Below are positions 49,050 to 57,649 of a stretch of DNA of 64,000 nt, in pieces. The translations under genes and the position numbers were made by a program. This stretch comes from Collinsella sp. (GTDB lineage: Bacteria; Actinomycetota; Coriobacteriia; Coriobacteriales; Coriobacteriaceae). Under the pieces are notes generated by a model, which was not told where the DNA came from, ran no database searches, and saw only the letters and a list, made by a program, of their open reading frames with translations. The stretch's first letter is position 1. Each line of letters opens with the position of its first letter. The DNA lies in NCBI GenBank assembly GCA_019414445.1, contig DXMA01000007.1:1-64000 (forward strand). Reading direction: 5' to 3'.

Positions 49050-49811
49050 ATGAGCGTATTCGAAATTGTGTTTAGTCCGACGGGTGGAACGCAGAAGGTG
49101 TCTGGCCTTGTGGCCGGGGCACTGGACAAGAATACCGTTACCGTCGATCTGACCGATAGCGGGCTAGATTTCAGCGCTGTCTCGATGACTGAGGACGACG
49201 TGGCCGTAATCTCTGTGCCGGCGTATGCCGGTAGAATCCCGGCTGTGGTGGCTGACCGGTTGGGCATGGTTCACGGCAACGGAGCGCGGGCCGTTCTGGT
49301 GTGCGTCTACGGAAACCGCGCGTTTGAGGACACGCTCGTAGAGCTGGAGGACGTTGCGAAGCATGCGGGATTCCGGGTGATCGCGGCAGTTGCGGCCATT
49401 GCAGAACATTCCATTGCGCGACAGTTTGCTGCCGGTCGTCCGGATGCGCAGGATGCGGCGCAGCTCGCAGAGTTTGCGCAGCAAATTCAGCAAAAGCTGT
49501 TGGCCGAGGATACATCCGAGCCCTCTATTCCCGGCAATCGTCCTTATAAACAAGCCGGAGGTCACCGCATGGCACCCGAGGCAACAGGGGATTGTGTCTC
49601 CTGCGGTGCATGCGCCGCGGCGTGCCCCGTTTGCGCTATCGACAAGAGTGACCCCAAACGAGCAGCTGGCGAGGCGTGCATCTCCTGCATGCGCTGCATC
49701 GCCGTATGTCCGCGAGGTGCTCGCAAGCTTGATTCCAACAAACTATCCGCTGTTTCCCAGATGCTGAGCAAGGTTTGCGTCGCGCGGAAGGAATGCGAGC
49801 TCTTCATCTAG
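49050..49811 (+). CDS. EFR1-type flavodoxin-ferredoxin fusion protein
   Basis: The 253-residue protein has a flavodoxin-like N-terminal domain (FSPTGGTQKVSG for the FMN phosphate loop, PAYAGRIP) and a C-terminal 2[4Fe-4S] ferredoxin domain (CVSCGACAAACPVC and CISCMRCIAVCPRGA). The arrangement is typical of EFR1 family proteins in anaerobes, which carry electrons in undefined pathways. It is transcribed alone, 340 bp before the hydrogenase operon, and could interact with it, but this is only positional. Confidence 0.9.
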   Translation: MSVFEIVFSPTGGTQKVSGLVAGALDKNTVTVDLTDSGLDFSAVSMTEDDVAVISVPAYAGRIPAVVADRLGMVHGNGARAVLVCVYGNRAFEDTLVELEDVAKHAGFRVIAAVAAIAEHSIARQFAAGRPDAQDAAQLAEFAQQIQQKLLAEDTSEPSIPGNRPYKQAGGHRMAPEATGDCVSCGACAAACPVCAIDKSDPKRAAGEACISCMRCIAVCPRGARKLDSNKLSAVSQMLSKVCVARKECELFI

Positions 49812-49822
49812 CGCAAGTGAGA

Positions 49823-49921
49823 TTGGTGCAAACAAACCTGGCCCTTTTGCACCAAAAACGATCCGTTTTCCTCCGTTCCCAAGGGATCATGTGATCCGAA
49901 GGGGACGGAGGAAAACGGATC
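49823..49921. repeat. Two palindromes between EFR1 and the hydrogenase operon
   Basis: The 340-bp gap starts with a TTGGTGCAA/TTGCACCAA hairpin (49823-49855) around ACAAACCTGGCCC. A 62-bp near-perfect palindrome follows (49860-49921), with arms GATCCGTTTTCCTCCGT and ACGGAGGAAAACGGATC and an inner GATCA...TGATC. One arm of the latter recurs at about 25709-25736 and 56252-56277. The other 230 bp are AT-rich and probably contain the operon promoter. Confidence 0.85.
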
Positions 49922-50151
49922 AAAAAGGAAAAATAGTAAGGCGCTCTTTTTCACATTGAATATTGCAATTTGGTAACGCGTTTTATCAAATATGGCATTT
50001 ATCTGCGGTAATGTTCTATTTCACCGCTGAGGGTGACATTTTATACCGCCTGCCGAACCGTATGGAGACCTCACAACTTTCTAGGTCAGTGTTGTGCGTG
50101 TAGCAATTTCGCCCGGCCTCGCCTCCGGGCTGCCATGTGAGAGGGGATCTT

Positions 50152-51984
50152 ATGGCTCGACTGCACGTAATGGAACGCAGCCACGCTCAGGCCGTCATGG
50201 ACGACCTGCACGATGCGCTCGGACGTCGTCTGGCGGTGAGTTCGCTCGCCCCGTGTCCCGTTGAGTTTACGGCAGCGCTCGTCAACCTGTGCTCCACCCA
50301 GAGCTGCGGCAAGTGCACGCCCTGCCGCGTGGGCCTGAGCGCGCTGAGCGATCTGCTCGCCGATGTGCTCGAGGGCCGCGCCGACGAGTCCACGCTCAAT
50401 CTGATCGAGCGCACCGCCCGCACCATCTATCTTTCGAGCGATTGCGCCATCGGTTACGAGGCCGGCGCCATGGCGCTTACGGCTATCCGCGGTTTCCGTG
50501 ACGATTTTGAGCACCACATCCGCGAGCACTCCTGTGGCTTTGACCGCGAGGCCCGCGTCCCGTGCGTCTCGGGCTGTCCGGCGCATGTCGACATTCCCGG
50601 TTACATTTCGCTCGTCGAGGCCGGCCGCTATGCCGATGCCGTCAAGGTCATCCGCAAGAATAACCCGCTGCCGCTCGTTTGCGGCCTGGTGTGCGAGCAT
50701 CCCTGCGAGATGCATTGCCGCCGTGGCATGGTCGACGACCCCATGAACATCCTCGCCCTCAAGCGTTTTGCCGTTGAGCACAGTGACCTCAACGACCACA
50801 AGCCGCATGTAGTGGACAACACCGGTAAGCGCGTCTCCGTGATCGGCGGCGGCCCGGCTGGCCTTTCCTGTGCCTACTACCTGGCCGTGATGGGCCACAA
50901 GGTGACCATTTTTGAGCAGCGCCACCACTTGGGCGGCATGCTGCGCTACGGCATCCCCAGCTATCGTCTGCCGCGCGAGCGCCTGCAGGCCGAGATCGAC
51001 TGGATCTTGAGCGCCGGCATCGACGTTGAGCTCGATCACTCCGTGAACGGCGAGGAGCTCGCTCGCCTGCGCGACGAGTTCGATGCCGTCTACCTGGCCA
51101 TCGGTGCCCATAGCGACAAGAAGCTCGGCCTTCCGGGTGAAGAGGCGCCCGGCGTGGAATCGGCCGTCAAGATGCTGCGCGCCATCGGAGACGACGAGCT
51201 GCCCGACCTGAGCGGCCAGCGCGTGTGCGTCATCGGTGGCGGCAACGTGGCCATGGACGTGGCGCGCTCTGCCGTGCGCTGCGGTGCCGAAAAGGTGAGC
51301 ATCGTCTACCGCCGTCGCATCTGCGATATGACGGCCCAGGACGCCGAGATTGCCGGCGCCCAGGCCGAGGGTTGCGAGGTTCTGGAGCTCACGGCGCCGC
51401 TCGCCATCGAGACGGGCGAAGATGGTCGCGTGAGCGGCCTGCGCGTGCAACCGCAGATTATCGGCGAGCCCCGCCGCGGTCGTCCGGCTCCGCGTGCCGC
51501 CGCTACGCCCGAGCGCGTCATCCCCTGCGAGCGCGTGTTTGTCGCCATTGGCCAGGACATCGATTCCAAGCCGTTTGAGGACATGGGCATCGCCTGCAAG
51601 TGGGGTTGCGTGGTCACCGACTCGGACGGTGCCGTGCCCAACTTCGATGGCCTCTTTAGCGGCGGCGACTGCCAGACCGGTCCCGCCACCGTCATCCGTG
51701 CCATCAACGCCGGCCGCGTGGCTTCGGCAAACATCGACCGCTATCTGGGCTTCGACCACAAGATCAAGCTCGACGTGGAGCTGCCGACCGTGCAGTTTAA
51801 GGGCAAGCACGAGTGCGGCCGTTGCGAGCTGGGCGAGCGCGAGGCCGGCGAGCGCATTCACGATTGGAATCTGGTCGAGCAGGGTCTCACCGAGGAGGAG
51901 GCGCGCCAGGAGGCGAGCCGCTGCCTGCGCTGCGACCACTTTGGCTTTGGCGCGTTCCGCGGAGGGAGGAACCTGGAATGGTAG
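50152..51984 (+). CDS. Hydrogenase-associated NAD(P)H oxidoreductase: NuoF-like cluster domain fused to GltD-like flavoprotein
   Basis: The 610-residue protein begins with the NuoF-type [4Fe-4S] motif CSTQSCGKCTPCRVG. A GltD-like part follows: VPCVSGCPAHVDIPGY and CGLVCEHPCEMHCRRG clusters, FAD motif GGGPAGLSCAYYLA, NAD(P)H motif GGGNVAMDVARSA, and a C-terminal Cys pair region (CGRCELG, CLRCDHFGFG). It would link NAD(P)H to the [FeFe] hydrogenase, whose gene overlaps its stop by 7 bp. GAGGGG precedes ATG 50152. Confidence 0.88.
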   Translation: MARLHVMERSHAQAVMDDLHDALGRRLAVSSLAPCPVEFTAALVNLCSTQSCGKCTPCRVGLSALSDLLADVLEGRADESTLNLIERTARTIYLSSDCAIGYEAGAMALTAIRGFRDDFEHHIREHSCGFDREARVPCVSGCPAHVDIPGYISLVEAGRYADAVKVIRKNNPLPLVCGLVCEHPCEMHCRRGMVDDPMNILALKRFAVEHSDLNDHKPHVVDNTGKRVSVIGGGPAGLSCAYYLAVMGHKVTIFEQRHHLGGMLRYGIPSYRLPRERLQAEIDWILSAGIDVELDHSVNGEELARLRDEFDAVYLAIGAHSDKKLGLPGEEAPGVESAVKMLRAIGDDELPDLSGQRVCVIGGGNVAMDVARSAVRCGAEKVSIVYRRRICDMTAQDAEIAGAQAEGCEVLELTAPLAIETGEDGRVSGLRVQPQIIGEPRRGRPAPRAAATPERVIPCERVFVAIGQDIDSKPFEDMGIACKWGCVVTDSDGAVPNFDGLFSGGDCQTGPATVIRAINAGRVASANIDRYLGFDHKIKLDVELPTVQFKGKHECGRCELGEREAGERIHDWNLVEQGLTEEEARQEASRCLRCDHFGFGAFRGGRNLEW

Positions 51985-53789
51985 AGCTCAACAAAACCAC
52001 CGTCGGCGACAACAGCGAAAACGGAGCGCACAACATGGTCAAGCTCACTATCGATAATTGCGAGGTCGTGGTGCCCGAGCACACCACGATCCTGGACGCG
52101 GCCAAGTCCGTCGGCATCCAGATTCCCACCCTGTGCTACCTACGCGATCTAAACGAGATTGGCGGTTGCCGCGTGTGCGTGGTCGAGGTTGAGGGCTGCG
52201 ACCAGCTGGTTGCCGCCTGCAACAACTACGTGCTCGACGGCATGGTGGTCCACACCAACAGCCCCAAAGCCCGCGAGGCGCGTCGCACCAACGTGCAACT
52301 GCTGCTGTCCCAGCACGACTCGCGCTGCACGAGCTGTGTGCGCAGCGGTAACTGCAACCTGCAGACCATTGCCAACAACCTGGGCATTTTCTATCTGCCG
52401 TATCAAAGGCATTTGGCGGGCGAGGGCTGGGATTTCGATTTCCCCATCATCCGCGAAAACGACAAGTGCATTAAATGCATGCGCTGCATCAAGGTGTGCG
52501 AGAGCGTACAGGGCCTAGGGATTTGGGACCTGACCAACCGCGCCACGCATACCGCCGTGGGCACCCGCGGGCGCGTGCCGATCGGCAAGACCGATTGCGT
52601 CGCGTGCGGCCAGTGCATCACGCATTGCCCGACGGGCGCGCTGCGCGAGCGCGACGACACCGAGACCGTGTTTGACGCGCTTGCTAATCCCGACAAGATC
52701 GTGCTGGTGCAGATCGCGCCTGCCGTGCGCAGCGCCTGGGGCGAGGAGCTCGGCATATCTCGCGAGGAGGCAACCGTCGAGCGTCTGGCCTGCGCACTGC
52801 GCCGCGTTGGCTTTGAGTACGTGTTCGACACCGATTTCTCGGCCGACCTCACCATTATGGAGGAGGGTTCCGAGCTGCTCGAGCGCCTAGGCGCCGCCGC
52901 TAAGGGCGAAGGCGACAGCCGCGGCTGGCCCATGTTTACGAGCTGCTGCCCGGGTTGGGTGCGCTTTGTGAAGGCGCGCTATCCGGAGTTTGTCGACAGC
53001 CTGTCCACGTCCAAGTCGCCGCAGCAGATGTTCGGCGCCATCGCCAAGACATACTACGCCAAGGTGCTGGGCGTTGAGCCCGAGCGCTTGTTCGTGGTGT
53101 CCGTGATGCCGTGCACGGCCAAGAAGGCCGAGTGTGCGCTGCCGAGCATGGTGGGCGAGGACGGCACGCCCGACGTGGACGTTGCGCTGACGGTGCGCGA
53201 GATGGTGCGCATGATTCGCGCGAGCCACGTGAGCGTGGACACGCTGGTCGAGGAGCCGCTCGACACGCCGCTGGGCTTTGGCACGGGCGCGGGTGTGATC
53301 TTTGGCGCCACGGGCGGTGTGATGGAAGCTGCTGTGCGCTCGGCCTATTACCTGGTGACGGGCAAGAACCCCGACGCCGATTTCTTTACCGACGTGCGCG
53401 GCCTGGACGGCTGGAAGGAAGCCGTGGCCGATATCGATGGCACCAAGGTGCGCGTCGCCGTGGCACACGGGCTGGGCAATGCCGCCCGCCTGCTCGACGC
53501 AATTCGCGACGGCCGTGTGAGCTATGACTTTGTCGAGGTCATGGCGTGCCCCGGCGGCTGCGTCGGTGGTGGCGGTCAGCCCATTCACGACGGTTGCGAG
53601 CTGGCTGCCGAGCGTGGCCAGGTGCTCTGGGGCCTCGATGCGAACGCCGAGATTCGCTTCTCGCACGAGAATCCCGATGTCCAGGCGTGCTACCGCGAGT
53701 TCTTAGGCGAGCCGCTCTCGCCACTGGCCGAGGAGCTGCTGCATACCGACCATCACGCATGGACGATGCCTAACGAGGGGACGTGCTAG
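51978..53789 (+). CDS. hydA: [FeFe] hydrogenase, group A
   Basis: The enzyme interconverts protons and H2. The 603 residues contain an N-terminal [2Fe-2S] domain (CYLRDLNEIGGCRVC), a His-Cys3 cluster (HDSRCTSCVRSGNC), two [4Fe-4S] clusters (CIKCMRCIKVC, CVACGQCITHC), and the H-cluster motifs TSCCPGW, MPCTAKKAE and MACPGGCVGGGGQP, all intact. The C-terminal small-subunit domain is present. The ATG at 51978, after GGAGGGAGG, overlaps the previous stop. Together with the NuoF/GltD partner this suggests a soluble NAD(P)-linked, possibly bifurcating complex. HydE/F/G maturases are not in the window. Confidence 0.95.
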   Translation: MVELNKTTVGDNSENGAHNMVKLTIDNCEVVVPEHTTILDAAKSVGIQIPTLCYLRDLNEIGGCRVCVVEVEGCDQLVAACNNYVLDGMVVHTNSPKAREARRTNVQLLLSQHDSRCTSCVRSGNCNLQTIANNLGIFYLPYQRHLAGEGWDFDFPIIRENDKCIKCMRCIKVCESVQGLGIWDLTNRATHTAVGTRGRVPIGKTDCVACGQCITHCPTGALRERDDTETVFDALANPDKIVLVQIAPAVRSAWGEELGISREEATVERLACALRRVGFEYVFDTDFSADLTIMEEGSELLERLGAAAKGEGDSRGWPMFTSCCPGWVRFVKARYPEFVDSLSTSKSPQQMFGAIAKTYYAKVLGVEPERLFVVSVMPCTAKKAECALPSMVGEDGTPDVDVALTVREMVRMIRASHVSVDTLVEEPLDTPLGFGTGAGVIFGATGGVMEAAVRSAYYLVTGKNPDADFFTDVRGLDGWKEAVADIDGTKVRVAVAHGLGNAARLLDAIRDGRVSYDFVEVMACPGGCVGGGGQPIHDGCELAAERGQVLWGLDANAEIRFSHENPDVQACYREFLGEPLSPLAEELLHTDHHAWTMPNEGTC

Positions 53790-53791
53790 CG

Positions 53792-54847
53792 ATGCGCGCG
53801 TTTGATGTTGAGATGTCGCGCCGGGGGTTTGCCTCGGCGCTCGCCGCGGGCGCCCTGTCACTTGCGCTCGCGGGCTGTGGCGGCGGGGCTGCCGGTGCCG
53901 GGTCCGCCGCGGGCTCGGTTGCCACGGACGGCGCCGGTGCTGCCGCAGAGCCGGTCGAGGTGCACGTCGCCTCGCTCAAGGGTCCGACGTCGATCGGTCT
54001 GGTGCAGTTTATGGACCAGGCAGCCGATGGCGAGACGGACAATGAGTTCGACTTTGCGATCAACACTGCCGCCGACGAGATTGTGCCCAAGGTCATTCAG
54101 GGCGATATCGATATCGCCCTGGTGCCCGCCAACGTGGCGAGCGTGCTCTACAACAAGACCGAGGGCGCGGTGCAGGTCATCGATATCAACACGCTGGGCG
54201 TGCTGAACGTTGTGACGGGCGACGCGAGTGTGGCCTCGTTTGGCGATCTGGCGGGCCATACTGTCTATATGACGGGCAAGGGCACCACGCCGGAGTACGT
54301 CATGAACTACTTGCTGGAGCGCGCGGGCCTGACCGGCCAGGTGGCGCTTGAGTTTAAGAGCGAGCCCACCGAGGTGCTGTCGGCGTTGCTTGTCGACCCG
54401 TCCGCCGTGGGCGTGCTGCCGGAGCCGTTCAAGACCGCTGCCATCGCCAAGAGCGAAGGCAAGCTGTCGGCGCCGGTGAGCCTGACCGATGTGTGGGATG
54501 AGCTAGCGGGTGACACGGGTTCGCGCCTGCTGACGGGCGTGACCGTGGTGCGCCGTGCCTTTGCCGAGGAGCATCCCGAGGCCGTGGCGGAATTCTTGCG
54601 CTGCCATGAGGCGAGCGTGAAGGCCGTCAATGCGGCGCCGGCAGATTGGGCACAGGCCGTGGTCGATGCGGGTATCGTCGATAACGCCGCGATTGCTGAA
54701 AAGGCGATTCCCGGGTGCATGCTCGTGTGCCAGACGGGGAAGGATATGAAGGCGGCGCTCGGTGGGTACCTGCAGGTGCTGGCCGATGCGGGCGCGAGCG
54801 CCGTGGGCGGCAAGCTCCCGGCTGATGATTTCTATTACATGGAGTAG
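53792..54847 (+). CDS. ABC transporter substrate-binding lipoprotein (NMT1/SsuA-like)
   Basis: The 351-residue protein has a lipoprotein signal with lipobox LALAGC (C about residue 28) preceded by SRRGFASAL, which may direct it to the Tat pathway. A periplasmic-binding fold like the sulfonate/nitrate/thiamine-precursor binders follows (VKVIQGDIDIALVPANVAS is diagnostic in style). It begins two bases after hydA and three bases before the permease-ATPase gene. The ligand is unknown. A TauA/SsuA-type organic anion is only a family guess. GAGGGG lies before ATG 53792. Confidence 0.85.
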   Translation: MRAFDVEMSRRGFASALAAGALSLALAGCGGGAAGAGSAAGSVATDGAGAAAEPVEVHVASLKGPTSIGLVQFMDQAADGETDNEFDFAINTAADEIVPKVIQGDIDIALVPANVASVLYNKTEGAVQVIDINTLGVLNVVTGDASVASFGDLAGHTVYMTGKGTTPEYVMNYLLERAGLTGQVALEFKSEPTEVLSALLVDPSAVGVLPEPFKTAAIAKSEGKLSAPVSLTDVWDELAGDTGSRLLTGVTVVRRAFAEEHPEAVAEFLRCHEASVKAVNAAPADWAQAVVDAGIVDNAAIAEKAIPGCMLVCQTGKDMKAALGGYLQVLADAGASAVGGKLPADDFYYME

Positions 54848-54850
54848 CCC

Positions 54851-56230
54851 GTGCGTGCGTTTGCTCGACAAATGACAGAGCGTATGAAGGCGGTGACGGC
54901 AGCAGGTGCCGTTGCTGCCTTTTGGCTTGCCGTGTGGGTCTTTGCAGCAGCACTGGTGGCGCAGCCGTTGATTTTGCCGGGGCCAGGCACTGTTGCGATG
55001 GCGTTGCTGCGCCTGGTGTGCGATGGCGGTACCTGGGCGATTTTGGCGGGCTCGGGCGCGCGGATATTGGGCGGGCTGGCGCTTGCCGCGGTGTGCGGCG
55101 GTGTGCTGGCGGGGGCCTCGGTGCGGTCGCGAACGTTTGCCCGCCTGGTGGCGCCGGCGCTTTCGTTTGTTAAGGCGACACCGGTTGCCTGCGTGGTGGT
55201 CCTGCTGCTCATTTGGTTGGGGTCGGCGCGCGTGAGCATTGCGGCGGTCTTTTTGATGGCGCTGCCGGGCGTGTATTTTTCGCTGGTTGAGGGTTTGACG
55301 CAAGCGGATAAGCCACTGGAGCAGATGTTTCGTCTGCATGGCGTGCGGGGTTGGCGTCTGTTTTGCGCCCACACCTGGCGCGAGGTCCTGCCGTTTGTGC
55401 TTTCGTGTTCCCGCGCCGTGATTGGCATGAGCTGGAAGGCCGGCGTGGCGGCGGAGCTCATCGGCATGGCGACGGGCACCGTGGGCGAACGCATCTATCA
55501 GGCGAAACTGCTCATCGAGACGGCTGACCTGCTGGCGTGGACCGTGCTGGTCGTTGCCGCCTCGTGGGCGTGCGAGCGTGTGCTGGTGTGGCTGCTGCGG
55601 GTTTCGGGGCCCGTAGCGTGGCGCGCTGCCGTGCGGGCGCATGGGTGTGGTAGTCGCGGACGTGCGGGCGGCTCTGCTGGCGGCAGGGCTGCTGCGGAGC
55701 TTGCGCTCGCCGTGGGCGACCGAGCGCCCTGGGCGCCGGCGCTCGATGGACTGGTACTTCGCGTTTCTGCTGGTGGGCGCACCTGCGTGATGGGCGCTTC
55801 GGGCGTGGGCAAGTCGACGCTGCTTGCGCTGGCGGCGGGCGAGTGCGCGCCGTGCTCCATGGTGTTTCAGGATGTGTGCCTGGTCGAGGACGCTTCTGCC
55901 TTGGATAATGTGCTGGTGTGCGCCGACGCGCGCGTGGATGCCTCGAGTGCCGCAGCCCTGTTGCGCCTGCTGGTACCGGGGATCGATGTGCATGCACGCG
56001 TGGCTGAGCTCTCGGGTGGGCAGCGTCGTCGCGTCGAGATTGCCCGAGCCCTGCTGTGCCCGGGCGGCGCAGTGATTCTGGACGAGCCCTTTACCGGTCT
56101 AGACATCGCTGCGCGCGACGCATGCACCGAGGTCGTGCTCGACTTGCTCGACGGCCGTATGCTGTTGCTTGCCACGCACGATTCCGCTGACGCTCGGGCC
56201 CTCAATATCTCGGACATCATCACGCTCTAA
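54851..56230 (+). CDS. Fused ABC permease and ATPase
   Basis: One continuous 459-residue frame joins two parts normally made separately. Residues 1-255 are an SsuC/TauC-like permease with about six helices and the cytoplasmic loop EQMFRLHGVRGWRLFCAHTW. After a Gly/Arg/Ala linker, residues 285-459 are an ATPase with Walker A GASGVGKST, signature LSGGQRRRVEIARAL, Walker B ILDEPFTGLD and H-loop ATHD. The ATPase is short, about 175 residues, with a reduced region between Walker A and signature. The binding lipoprotein precedes it. Start is GTG at 54851, three bases past that stop. Confidence 0.85.
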   Translation: MRAFARQMTERMKAVTAAGAVAAFWLAVWVFAAALVAQPLILPGPGTVAMALLRLVCDGGTWAILAGSGARILGGLALAAVCGGVLAGASVRSRTFARLVAPALSFVKATPVACVVVLLLIWLGSARVSIAAVFLMALPGVYFSLVEGLTQADKPLEQMFRLHGVRGWRLFCAHTWREVLPFVLSCSRAVIGMSWKAGVAAELIGMATGTVGERIYQAKLLIETADLLAWTVLVVAASWACERVLVWLLRVSGPVAWRAAVRAHGCGSRGRAGGSAGGRAAAELALAVGDRAPWAPALDGLVLRVSAGGRTCVMGASGVGKSTLLALAAGECAPCSMVFQDVCLVEDASALDNVLVCADARVDASSAAALLRLLVPGIDVHARVAELSGGQRRRVEIARALLCPGGAVILDEPFTGLDIAARDACTEVVLDLLDGRMLLLATHDSADARALNISDIITL

Positions 56231-56299
56231 AGACTTACTCAGCAACAAATTGATCCGTTTTTTCTCCGTCCCCATGGGGTCGGGTATGGTATTCTATCT

Positions 56300-56333
56300 A
56301 CGGGGTAATACTTAGGAATACCAAGTAATACCA
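56300..56333 (+). promoter_or_regulatory. Possible operator upstream of the antitoxin-like gene
   Basis: GGTAATACTTAGGAATACCA followed by AGTAATACCAA contains inverted GGTAAT/ATTACC-like halves and three direct AATACCAA-like words. It lies about 115 bp before an RHH antitoxin-like gene, whose family usually autoregulates by binding such sites. Weak evidence. Confidence 0.35.
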
Positions 56334-56445
56334 ACGCCGTAGAACAAACTCCAGATGCGGGCCAATCGGGTTGCCTTCACAGCCCGTCGCCCAGCCGCGT
56401 GGCCCGCATCCATCCGCACCACCGTCGTTTCAAGAAGGAAGCGCC

Positions 56446-56649
56446 ATGGCAGAACACATGACCCCGGTTGTCGCGAAGGTTTTGCCCGAGGAAAAGGCGG
56501 CCTTCGCGGCGGCAACCCAGCTCGTGGGCACCACACCGTCCAACGCCATCCGCATGTTCATCGCCGCTTTCAATCGCTGCGGCACCTTCCCGTTCGACAT
56601 CTCGCCGAGCGGGGCTTTTGGCGCTGCGCCCGATTCTCATCAACAATGA
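56446..56649 (+). CDS. Orphan RelB/DinJ-like antitoxin
   Basis: A 67-residue protein with a ribbon-helix-helix region typical of RelB/DinJ: KVLPEEKAAFAAATQLVG, then TTPSNAIRMFIAAF and GTFPFDIS. Its partners normally include a YafQ/RelE toxin just downstream, but the next gene is a CPBP protease and no toxin frame is present. It may act as a lone regulator or be the remnant of a toxin-antitoxin pair. AAGGAAG supports ATG 56446. It has the rare TGA stop. Confidence 0.75.
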   Translation: MAEHMTPVVAKVLPEEKAAFAAATQLVGTTPSNAIRMFIAAFNRCGTFPFDISPSGAFGAAPDSHQQ

Positions 56650-56658
56650 CTGTCCCAA

Positions 56659-56719
56659 ACTGCCGGCACTTGGGGACGTTCCTTTTCAGCCGGCAGTTAA
56701 GGAACGTCCCTAAGTGCCG
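56659..56719. repeat. Overlapping hairpins GCCGGC/GGAACGTCCC before the CPBP gene
   Basis: ACTGCCGGC/GCCGGCAGT (56659-56696) overlaps GGCACTTGGGGACGTTCC with GGAACGTCCCTAAGTGCC (to 56719). The two foldings are mutually exclusive. They share the words GGAACGTCCC and AGTGCCGG with the hairpin after gltD at 34042-34105. The second arm ends 8 bp before the GAGGAGG of the protease gene. Confidence 0.75.
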
Positions 56720-56737
56720 GGTTTTGAGGAGGTTGGC

Positions 56738-57649
56738 ATGCTCAATGCGATGGCGTGGGCGCTTGCCTGTTTTGGCGTTGTCGCTGCCGATATAGCCCTG
56801 AGCGTGGTTCTGTTTTCAGTTCTCGATGCCGTGTCGGTGCTGACGGGTTTCCCGATCGACAACCTCGATATTCAATGGTTCCAGGCTGCCGCTCAGACGG
56901 CGTCATTTTTGATGGCGCTGCTGTGGTGGCGTTATCTGTGGCCCCGCTCCTTCATGGCGCGCCGGCAAGGCGAGCGCCCGCTCGGTGGGGGAGCAAGCGC
57001 GGCATGGAAGCGCATTGTCTGCGTTGTCGTGATCGGCCTATCCATGCAGGTGGTCATTAGCTACCTATGCGACGGCGTGCTGTCGCTGCTGCCCGAGGTC
57101 GCGGCAGACTATAGCGAGCTCGTCGAGGAAACGGGCATGGGCGATACCAGCCTTCTTGCCGTCCTGACCACGGTGCTCGGCGCGCCGTTTTGCGAGGAAC
57201 TGCTGGTGCGCGGCATCATCTTTGAGTTTTCGCTGCGTGCGTTTAATCCACAGTGCCGTTCGCTCTGGAAGCGCCGGCGCCGCGCGAACGCGCAGGACGG
57301 CGCCATAGTGCCCTGGGCGGCCCCGAGTACCTGGGGCGTCGCCGCGGCAATCGTGCTGCAGGCGGCGGTCTTCGGCTTTATGCACATGAACTGGGTGCAG
57401 GGCTGCTATGCGGGCGCCGCCGCCCTCATTTTTGGTTGGGTGCTCGTGACCACCGGAAAGCTCCGCTACACGATCCTGCTGCACTTTGCCTTTAATGCCG
57501 GGTCGTATCTCATGACGATGCTCTGGCTTGTGAACACGCCGCTCGACGTGGCGGTCACGGTTGCCATCGCCGGCATCATCCTCGTGGAGGCGATGCGCTT
57601 ACTGCGCCACGCATGCGAGACGGACATAGCGACGGCACCGCTGCCTTAG
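56738..57649 (+). CDS. CPBP family intramembrane metalloprotease
   Basis: The 303-residue, multi-helix membrane protein has all three CPBP motifs: EELLVRG (EExxxR), FGFMHMN and HFAFN. The family includes Rce1-like proteases and bacterial proteins linked to bacteriocin self-protection. The substrate is unknown. GAGGAGG lies 6 bases before ATG 56738. Its TAG overlaps the TAA of the convergent radical SAM gene. Confidence 0.88.
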   Translation: MLNAMAWALACFGVVAADIALSVVLFSVLDAVSVLTGFPIDNLDIQWFQAAAQTASFLMALLWWRYLWPRSFMARRQGERPLGGGASAAWKRIVCVVVIGLSMQVVISYLCDGVLSLLPEVAADYSELVEETGMGDTSLLAVLTTVLGAPFCEELLVRGIIFEFSLRAFNPQCRSLWKRRRRANAQDGAIVPWAAPSTWGVAAAIVLQAAVFGFMHMNWVQGCYAGAAALIFGWVLVTTGKLRYTILLHFAFNAGSYLMTMLWLVNTPLDVAVTVAIAGIILVEAMRLLRHACETDIATAPLP

